The notes below the pieces were generated by a model. That model was not told where the DNA came from. It ran no database searches and was given only the letters and a program-made list of their open reading frames with translations. From positions 1 to 22,154 of the forward strand of contig CAYMFD010000058.1 of NCBI GenBank assembly GCA_964389475.1: 22,154 nt of DNA, in the 5' to 3' direction. The stretch comes from CAYMFD01 sp964389475. Its GTDB lineage: Bacteria > Bacteroidota > Bacteroidia > Chitinophagales > Saprospiraceae. A program made the position numbers and the translations under genes. Numbering within the stretch: the first letter of the stretch is position 1; each line of letters starts with the position of its first letter. Below, in pieces: positions 16,764-22,154 of this stretch.

Positions 16764-17089
16764 TCTATCCATTTAGACTGCTTTTTTCCTAAGAAAAGCT
16801 CTATCACAAAGCTCCGATTTCTGCTGTTTTTCGCAGATTACCTTCTTAGAGTTGCTTTCACCATTTCTGCGTACTGTCTATGTCTTATGGGCGGTTATTT
16901 ATTCTGTATTTGTCGTAAGGGTAGTTTTTAATGTGGTTTGACTGACCTATAGTGGGTGTCTTACCGTATATAATTGTGAACAACTAGCTTGGGAGGGTAA
17001 AATAGTACACATTGTGGTTAAAAGATGTGAGCGGTTAAGATCGATCAGTGTCGGACCTTTGCGGAAGCCAACAGACAATAAACTATAAG
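16764..17089. other. Non-coding stretch between the SDR gene and the small exported protein
   Basis: No credible reading frame or structured RNA was recognised. Two small hairpins lie near the start: 16780-16799, and TCTGC/GCAGA at 16820-16837 with an 8-base loop. A TATAAT-like string at 16969-16974 has no matching -35 or TTTG element at the usual distance, so no promoter is called. Confidence 0.6.
16780..16799 (+). terminator. Weak hairpin after the anmK-SDR operon
   Basis: GCTTTT pairs with AAAAGC around an 8-base loop, 17 bp after the stop at 16763. There is no T-run after the stem, so termination is uncertain. Confidence 0.25.
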
Positions 17090-17650
17090 ATGAAATATCT
17101 ACCCCTCCTACTTCTATTTTTTGCAAATACTGTATTAGCTAACGACGTAGCACCTGCAATGGTCATCAAGGACGCTAAGCTAGTGGTTAAGTCTGCGGCA
17201 TGGATGTCAGAGACGGTACACGTTCGTATCGTAGCTGTAGGTGGCCTACAGATCCTCAGCGAAGAACTATATAATAATGCTGGTGAGCGGGAGTTTGACC
17301 TGAGTAGACTGCCATCTAACAGATACGTCCTCTCTGTCGAGAACAAGTATAAACTCTACCAAGTTCTGCTACAGGTAGATGCAGAAGGTGTACAGCGTAC
17401 GATCGATGTTACGACCTATGACAAGCCCAATGCCTACGTAGCAGATAATCACATTCATCTAGATTTTGATAGTCCTGAAAAAGACGTCGTTATCAATCTT
17501 TACGACGACAAGGCAAGAAAGGTAGACTCTTACTCAATCGCAGCAGGAGATCTCGATACATCAGTTAAACTACGTCGCCTACGTCGTGGTAAGTATGTTG
17601 CACATATATCAAATGGTATCGTGCAGCGGGTACTGCCTTTTACTAAGTAG
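17090..17650 (+). CDS. Small exported protein made of two sorting-domain-like beta-sandwich units
   Basis: A 186-residue product. The ATG at 17090 was chosen over a GTG at 17048 because it begins a classic signal peptide (MKYLPLLLLFFANTVLA, cut before ND). The mature part has two similar halves. The first has VHVRIVAVGG, FDLSRLPSNRYVLSVEN and YQVLLQVD; the second has VVINLYDDKARKVDSY, KLRRLRRGKYVAHIS and QRVLPF. The pattern strand-turn-LxxLxxGxYxLxV resembles T9SS sorting domains and DUF3244-like sandwiches, but there is no YPNP motif and no attached cargo. It is probably periplasmic and its function is unknown. It is monocistronic; downstream lies a repeat block and a convergent operon. Confidence 0.7.
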   Translation: MKYLPLLLLFFANTVLANDVAPAMVIKDAKLVVKSAAWMSETVHVRIVAVGGLQILSEELYNNAGEREFDLSRLPSNRYVLSVENKYKLYQVLLQVDAEGVQRTIDVTTYDKPNAYVADNHIHLDFDSPEKDVVINLYDDKARKVDSYSIAAGDLDTSVKLRRLRRGKYVAHISNGIVQRVLPFTK

Positions 17651-17659
17651 GGAGTTCAA

Positions 17660-17724
17660 GTTTTTCCGTTTCACGTTTTTCCGTTTCACGTTTTCAGTCC
17701 GCCGTTTTTCCGTTTCACGTTTTT
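17660..17724. repeat. 15-bp repeat GTTTTTCCGTTTCAC
   Basis: Perfect copies at 17660-17674, 17675-17689 and 17704-17718. Partial copies are at 17690-17694 and 17719-17724. Read from CGT it breaks into CGTTTCA (7) and CGTTTTTC (8), close to the heptamers that follow. Confidence 0.85.
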
Positions 17725-17740
17725 CGTTGGACTTCTTCCG

Positions 17741-17951
17741 TCTAACGTAAAACGTTCATCGTCAAACGTCTAACGTAAAACGTTCATCGTCAAACGNNNN
17801 NNNNNNNNNNNNNNNNNNNNNNNNNNNNNNNNNNNNNNNNNNNNNNNNNNNNNNNNNNNNNNNNNNNNNNNNNNNNNNNNNNNNNNNNNNNNNNNNCTAA
17901 CGTAAAACGTTCATCGTCAAACGTCTAACGTAAAACGTTCATCGTCAAACG
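17741..17951. repeat. 28-bp minisatellite built from four CGT heptamers, interrupted by a gap
   Basis: The unit is TCTAACGTAAAACGTTCATC plus GTCAAACG. Perfect copies are at 17741-17768, 17769-17796 and 17924-17951, with a copy lacking only its first base at 17897-17923. Between them lie 100 N. Each unit equals four 7-mers (CGTCTAA, CGTAAAA, CGTTCAT, CGTCAAA). The array ends 1 bp from the stop codon of the adaptor gene. There are no spacers, so it is not a CRISPR array. Confidence 0.92.
17797..17896. other. Assembly gap (100 N) inside the minisatellite
   Basis: Exactly 100 N with identical repeat units on both sides. The gap probably arose because the array is longer than the reads could resolve, so the true copy number is unknown. 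Confidence 0.95.
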
Positions 17952-17952
17952 G

Positions 17953-19188
17953 TTATCCTCCCACTTTTATCTGCATCGTCGTGTCGACACCTGATAGGGC
18001 CTCCGTGTATATGCCGTCAGAGAGTCCGACCTCAACCTCTTGCTGGTCAAATTCTTGGTCACCTGTCACCTTCTCTACATAAGACTTCTCGTCCTCTATT
18101 GTGATATCTCGCTCTTGGATAGCGATCACTTGCTCGCGGCTATCGAGTATGATATCAGCATTGGCGCTATAGCCTGCCCGCAAGAATGCCTCACTATCGC
18201 CCTGCTGGATACTGGCCTTGACGACGAAGTTAACCGTGCCTTCCTCCTCCGTACCCTTGGGAGCGATGAACTCTAGCACCCCGTCAAAGGTCTCATCGTC
18301 TATGGCACCTACCTTGATCCGTAGCGGCATGCCTTCCTTTAGCTTACCGACATCGCTCTCGTCTACCTTACCTTCAAATAGTAGAGACCCCATGTCTGCC
18401 ACGATCGCTATGTTGGTCCCTTCGTTAAAGTTGTTGCGTTCGACGACGGAGCTACCTTCTTCTACTGGGACGTCGAGTACCATGCCGTCCATGGTGCTGT
18501 TGACGACATTGGCTACCTGTCCGCTATTGCTGGTACGGCCTTCTCTCAATAGCTGTAGATTATTACGGGCGGCATCTAGCTCTTGCTTGGCGATATCGAG
18601 TGAGGTCTCCGCCTGTGCTAGGGTATTACTGCTGGTGATACGGATGTTGTCGAGGGTGTTTTTGCTGAGTTTGGCATCTAGCTCGAACTGCTGAAAGGTC
18701 TGCTGCGAGATCACACCCTGCTCATATAGTTGACGCTGTCTATTAAGCTCCGTCTCAGCGAGTGTGTAGTTGGCCTCTGCCTGCTGTACATCGAGTTGCT
18801 GGGTATTGACGGATCGCTGCCGCTCCAGTTCGCGGCGGGCATCCTCGTATCTGATTTTGGCAAGCTCTAGATTACTCATAGCGCTATTGATATTCACCTC
18901 GCTAGGTATCAACTGGATCTTGGCTAGCTTCTGACCTTTTTTGACCATCTGGCCGGCTTCCACGTATAGTTCGCCTACGACGCCGGATACCTGGGGTTTG
19001 ATATTGACCTCTTTGCGAGGCTTGACGCTACCGCTAGCTACTGCCTTCTTGTAGATGTCTCGTAGTTCGGGCTTAGCGTATTCGTAGGTGATATCCGAGT
19101 TTTCGCGCTGACTAGCGAAGTAGTAGACAAGTGCTATGGTCAGTAAGACCAGGATAGCAGCGAGGGATAGGAGACAGCCTTTTTTCAT
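17953..19188 (-). CDS. MacA/HlyD-type periplasmic adaptor protein of an ABC efflux system
   Basis: A 411-residue protein with one N-terminal membrane helix (residues 7-25). It has a first lipoyl half at about 66-96 (VSGVVGELYVEAGQMVKKGQ), a long alpha-helical hairpin at about 100-220 rich in Gln, Glu and Leu, a second lipoyl half at about 227-255 (STMDGMVLDVPVEEGSSV), then beta-barrel and membrane-proximal parts. This is the standard layout of periplasmic adaptors that bridge a MacB-like transporter to a TolC-like outer-membrane duct. It is the last gene of the minus-strand operon, 27 bp after the second permease. No TolC-like gene is in the window. The substrate (drug, peptide, lipid or siderophore) cannot be told. 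Confidence 0.9.
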   Translation of the reverse strand: MKKGCLLSLAAILVLLTIALVYYFASQRENSDITYEYAKPELRDIYKKAVASGSVKPRKEVNIKPQVSGVVGELYVEAGQMVKKGQKLAKIQLIPSEVNINSAMSNLELAKIRYEDARRELERQRSVNTQQLDVQQAEANYTLAETELNRQRQLYEQGVISQQTFQQFELDAKLSKNTLDNIRITSSNTLAQAETSLDIAKQELDAARNNLQLLREGRTSNSGQVANVVNSTMDGMVLDVPVEEGSSVVERNNFNEGTNIAIVADMGSLLFEGKVDESDVGKLKEGMPLRIKVGAIDDETFDGVLEFIAPKGTEEEGTVNFVVKASIQQGDSEAFLRAGYSANADIILDSREQVIAIQERDITIEDEKSYVEKVTGDQEFDQQEVEVGLSDGIYTEALSGVDTTMQIKVGG

Positions 19189-19215
19189 AGTAGGTGTATG
19201 GTTTTCGCAGTAATG

Positions 19216-20463
19216 TTATTCGTCCTTGAGGGCGATGACAGGGTTAACGTTAGATGCCTGTATGGCTGGGATCAGTCCCGCTATAGTACCAGCAAGGATC
19301 AAGAAGCCTAGGGCACTGAGGGCGATCGTTGCATTTATTTTAGGATCGGCAAAATTCTGATTTTCTATACCCTGGCTTACCAGCAGATAGTTGAGAGCAG
19401 CGATGAGCAGGGTAGCTAGTAGCAGACCTAGGAAGCCGGCGATGGCTGTAATGGCAACACTCTCCGTTAGTATCATGCTTACAATGCTGCCAGGCGTAGC
19501 GCCGAGGGCCTTGCGTACGCCTATCTCTTTGGTCCTTTCTTTGACAGTGATCAGCATGATGTTACTCACGCCTACGATACCAGCGATCAGCGTGCCGATC
19601 CCCACGAACCATAGTAAGGCCTTGATGCCAAAGAATAGATTCTTGACCTGCATAAACTCCTCCTCAAGGTTAAAGCCACCTATCGCCGTATCGTCATCTG
19701 GCGCGACACCATGACGACTACGTAGTAGCATGCGTACATCATCTTCGATAGCGGCAGCACGTATACCCTCAGCAGGGGTTACGGCGATATTGTAAATACT
19801 ATTGTAGGGCACTCCCAGCGTCTTGTAGATCGTCGCGATAGGTATGACGGCTGCCTGTATCTCGTCGAGATTCCACTCTTTGATGTCTAGTCGCGTAAAT
19901 ACGCCTACCACCAGAAAGTCAATCCCTGCTATGGTCACTCGTTTGCCTGTAGCAGGTTCGTCACCGAAGAGGTCTTCCTTGGCTTTAGCGCCTAGGGCTA
20001 CCACTTTGCGACTCTCAGAGATATCTCGCTCGTTTATATACCTGCCCTCCTCTAGTACGTAGCCCGATATGTCAAAGGATGCAGGAAACTCGCCCTTAAC
20101 CTCTAGTCGCTGACTATCAGAGCGATACGTGACAGGGCAGTTTTCTCGACTTACATAGGCGATTACATCTCCTGTTGAGGGTAGGTCGCGTATCGCATAT
20201 ACATCGTCTAGTTCGAGCTTGATCCTGCGACCAGCCTTAAGTCCCTTGTACGGCTTGCTGGTCTTCCATGACCAGATGTAGATGACATTGTTGATACCAC
20301 TGCCAAAGTTGCGGAATACCCCGGTCTCCAGCCCATTGCCCAGGCCTAGCAGTAGGACGAGCATAAATACTCCCCAGAATACACCCAGCGCTGTGAGTAT
20401 ACTACGGAGCTTGTTTTTCCTCACCGTACCCCATATCTCTTGCCATGTGTCTCTATCTAGCAT
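19216..20463 (-). CDS. MacB/FtsX-type ABC transporter permease (second permease)
   Basis: A 415-residue protein. A first membrane helix at about residues 21-43 (ILTALGVFWGVFMLVLLLG) is followed by a large periplasmic MacB_PCD-like domain. Three C-terminal helices carry the FtsX signature GVSNIMLITVKERTKEIGVR plus KALGATPGS, and the end is the usual IQASNVNPVIALKDE. There is no ATPase domain, unlike E. coli MacB; the ATPase is a separate gene upstream. The start ATG directly abuts the stop of the first permease with no spacer (20463/20464), indicating coupled translation. It is paralogous to the first permease but clearly diverged in the periplasmic domain, so the pair probably forms a heterodimer. 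Confidence 0.93.
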   Translation of the reverse strand: MLDRDTWQEIWGTVRKNKLRSILTALGVFWGVFMLVLLLGLGNGLETGVFRNFGSGINNVIYIWSWKTSKPYKGLKAGRRIKLELDDVYAIRDLPSTGDVIAYVSRENCPVTYRSDSQRLEVKGEFPASFDISGYVLEEGRYINERDISESRKVVALGAKAKEDLFGDEPATGKRVTIAGIDFLVVGVFTRLDIKEWNLDEIQAAVIPIATIYKTLGVPYNSIYNIAVTPAEGIRAAAIEDDVRMLLRSRHGVAPDDDTAIGGFNLEEEFMQVKNLFFGIKALLWFVGIGTLIAGIVGVSNIMLITVKERTKEIGVRKALGATPGSIVSMILTESVAITAIAGFLGLLLATLLIAALNYLLVSQGIENQNFADPKINATIALSALGFLILAGTIAGLIPAIQASNVNPVIALKDE

Positions 20464-21699
20464 TTAGTCAGATTTCATGGCGATGACAGGATTGATATTA
20501 GCAGCCTTGACAGCGGGTAGTAGGCCTGCAAGTGCCCCTGCGATTACGAGTATCAGCGTAGCACCGACCACCACGCCTACATCTACTGACGGGTGACGAA
20601 AGTAGTCCGCTTCGACATCCTGGGCTAGGGCGATGATCGCAATGCCTATGCCCATACCTAGGTAGCCGGCCACCCCAGTGATCAGGATACTCTCCTGTAG
20701 TATCATGCCTACGATAGAGCCGGGTGTAGCGCCGAGGGCCTTGCGTATACCTATCTCCTTGGTCCTATCCTTGACGATGATCAGCATGATATTACTCACA
20801 CCTATGACGCCAGCTATGATCGAGAATATGCCGATGATCCATGTCACTACGCCAAAGGTCCTAAAGAGGCTATTGAACTCCTCGAAGTCTTCTGCTCTAT
20901 TGTTAATCCATAGGGCACGGCTATCGTCAGGGTCGAATTGCTTGCGGGTAGATAGTATACTTTGGAGATCGCCCTCTAGGCTGGCCATCTCATCGACGCT
21001 ACGATCTCCACCGGCGAACATCATCTGGTCGATCCTGTCCCCAGCACTGTAGATCCGTTGAGCCGTGCTGATAGGTATGTAGACTTGCTTCTCTTCGTTC
21101 TCGCCACCACTATCGCTAAAGACGCCGACTACCGTAAAGACGGTTCCATTAAGCGCTATCTCCTCGCCCACAGCCGATTCTAGGTCCGGCATCAGGGCTT
21201 TTTTAACCTCGCGGCCTATCACAGCGACCTTGCGTAGCTCACGTATGTCGGCATCATTTATATAGCGACCCTCTACCATGGTATTGTTCTCTATTACTAG
21301 GTGTCCGGGGTGTACGGCTCTATTTCTGAAAGAGAGGGCCGTATTCTTATACTTGGTAACCGTGGTGCCGCTCAGGTAAAACCGTCCACTAGAGGCTTCT
21401 AGGTCATTTACTTGAGTCGTGATGAAGGCGTAGTCCTCGTTGGTAAAGTCGATGTTACGGCCTTCTTTGAGACCATTGTAGGGCTTGCTCGTTTCTCCAC
21501 CCCATATCCATATACTGTTAAGATTATCATCTGCGAACTGATGCTGAAAACTCGTCTTAAGACCGTCAATAGCGCCTAGCATCAGGACTAAGATGAATAT
21601 GCCCCAGCCGACACCGAATGCCGTCAGCGCTGTACGCAGCTTATGCCTCCATATAGAGTTGAAGATCTCCTGCCACTTGTCTACATCGATCCACCTCAT
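20464..21699 (-). CDS. MacB/FtsX-type ABC transporter permease (first permease)
   Basis: A 411-residue protein with the same plan as its neighbour. The first membrane helix is at about residues 21-43 (LTAFGVGWGIFILVLMLG), followed by a periplasmic domain with the family-typical GRYINDADI motif. The C-terminal FtsX region has GVSNIMLIIVKDRTKEIGIR and KALGATPGS, and the end is AANINPVIAMKSD. It starts 2 bp after the ATPase stop and ends exactly where the second permease begins. By family knowledge such permeases work as mechanotransmitters that couple cytoplasmic ATP hydrolysis to periplasmic efflux. The partner adaptor is encoded last in the operon. Confidence 0.93.
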   Translation of the reverse strand: MRWIDVDKWQEIFNSIWRHKLRTALTAFGVGWGIFILVLMLGAIDGLKTSFQHQFADDNLNSIWIWGGETSKPYNGLKEGRNIDFTNEDYAFITTQVNDLEASSGRFYLSGTTVTKYKNTALSFRNRAVHPGHLVIENNTMVEGRYINDADIRELRKVAVIGREVKKALMPDLESAVGEEIALNGTVFTVVGVFSDSGGENEEKQVYIPISTAQRIYSAGDRIDQMMFAGGDRSVDEMASLEGDLQSILSTRKQFDPDDSRALWINNRAEDFEEFNSLFRTFGVVTWIIGIFSIIAGVIGVSNIMLIIVKDRTKEIGIRKALGATPGSIVGMILQESILITGVAGYLGMGIGIAIIALAQDVEADYFRHPSVDVGVVVGATLILVIAGALAGLLPAVKAANINPVIAMKSD

Positions 21700-21701
21700 A
21701 T

Positions 21702-22154
21702 CTACTGTGATTCGATTATGCCGTCACGCAGTCTTATTACGCGATTGGTCTGGTCCGCGATTTCGTTTTCGTGGGTGACGATGACGACTGTCTTACCCTC
21801 GCCATTGACTCGTGAGAATATATCCATGACCTCTTGCGATGTCTGGCTGTCTAGGGCACCCGTGGGCTCATCGGCTAGTATGACCTGCGGGTCAGATATT
21901 AAGGCTCTGGCGATAGCTACTCGCTGTTGCTGGCCACCACTCATTTGGTTAGGATAGTGGTCTGCCCACTCTCGTAGGCCTACCTGCTCTAGATAGTCGA
22001 GGGCACGCTGCTGGCGATCGACCCGATTGACCTTTTGATAGTAGAGGGGTAGGGCTACGTTTTCAGCAGCCGTTTTAAAGGAGAGCAGATTAAAGCTTTG
22101 GAATACAAAGCCTAGTAGGTTATTGCGGTAGTTAGCGGCCTTTTTTTGCGTGAG
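21702..22154 (-). CDS. ABC transporter ATPase of the MacB/LolD type, 5'-partial
   Basis: 150 residues are visible in the minus-strand frame, which stays open to the window edge; the N-terminus with the Walker A loop lies outside. Visible motifs in order are the Q-loop (LGFVFQSFNLL), the ABC signature MSGGQQQR with Met in place of the usual Leu, Walker B (VILADEPTGALD), and the H-loop (VIVTHE). An apparent start at the Met of the signature motif (21944) is internal and not the real start. The ATPase drives the two permeases that follow 2 bp downstream. Its family (MacB/LolD/FtsE) handles lipoproteins, drugs or peptides, and the cargo here is unknown. Confidence 0.93.
   Translation of the reverse strand, partial: LTQKKAANYRNNLLGFVFQSFNLLSFKTAAENVALPLYYQKVNRVDRQQRALDYLEQVGLREWADHYPNQMSGGQQQRVAIARALISDPQVILADEPTGALDSQTSQEVMDIFSRVNGEGKTVVIVTHENEIADQTNRVIRLRDGIIESQ

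Noticed and set aside
16937..16978. Promoter made of TTTG (16937) and TAATTGTG (16971)
   Set aside because: The spacing of 30 bp is too long for the Bacteroidota -33/-7 arrangement of about 19-21 bp, and the second element is imperfect.
17741..17951. CRISPR-like array (28-bp repeats in identical copies)
   Set aside because: The units are contiguous with no spacers between them, have an internal 7-bp sub-period, and no cas gene is present. It is a minisatellite.
18218..18694. 158-codon plus-strand frame opposite the adaptor gene
   Set aside because: It is a low-complexity Ser/Leu product antisense to a clear MacA/HlyD coiled-coil region.
21702..21944. Complete 80-aa ATPase gene starting at the Met of MSGGQQQR
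   Set aside because: That Met is in the ABC signature motif. The frame continues upstream with a Q-loop to the window edge, so the gene is longer and only cut by the window.

Overview
The window looks like chromosomal DNA of a member of the Bacteroidota, most likely a marine or environmental lineage such as the Saprospiria. That assignment is inference from gene content; there is no rRNA or other marker gene. The evidence is two giant secreted proteins ending in type A sorting domains of the type IX secretion system (T9SS, YPNP motif), a PorV/PorQ-like barrel, an ECF sigma factor coupled to a barrel-bearing anti-sigma factor, AnmK with the DIC-A-N variant active-site motif that I recall from Bacteroidota homologues, and no Shine-Dalgarno-like sequences before most starts. 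Two 100-N runs (5290-5389, 17797-17896) are scaffold gaps, so this is a draft assembly.

Left part (1-5581, + strand): a 5'-truncated SprB-repeat adhesin with a cysteine-rich centre is translationally coupled (ATGA overlap) to a small outer-membrane barrel. A 367-bp non-coding stretch follows, holding two copies of a 54-bp repeat and a heptamer array, and then a PorV/PorQ-like barrel gene interrupted by a gap.

Centre-left (5700-8356): an ECF sigma factor overlaps by 4 bp a 530-aa protein that has a short cytoplasmic N-terminus, one membrane helix, a long low-complexity periplasmic linker and a C-terminal outer-membrane barrel. This is the layout of the dual-membrane-spanning anti-sigma factors of Bacteroides and is the most interesting regulatory module here. 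A hairpin terminator separates it from a convergent gene for a charged, LEA-like helical protein.

Centre (8509-13545): a 1678-aa T9SS cargo with a lamin-tail-like N-terminal domain and thirteen ~108-residue repeats. The repeats alternate between two types, A and B, and the last two are A/B chimeras. Every repeat keeps two cysteines.

Centre-right (13575-17650): a minus-strand extended SDR is divergent from anmK (anhydro-N-acetylmuramate kinase), which overlaps by 4 bp a second extended SDR. A small exported protein made of two sorting-domain-like beta-sandwich units follows.

Right part (17660-22154): a block of CGT-initial heptamers, including a perfect 28-bp tandem repeat broken by a gap, abuts the end of a minus-strand MacAB-type operon. 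The order of transcription is ABC ATPase (cut by the window edge), two different MacB/FtsX-type permeases, then a MacA/HlyD-type periplasmic adaptor. No TolC-like gene is visible. I found no tRNA, rRNA, CRISPR array, transposase or prophage gene.
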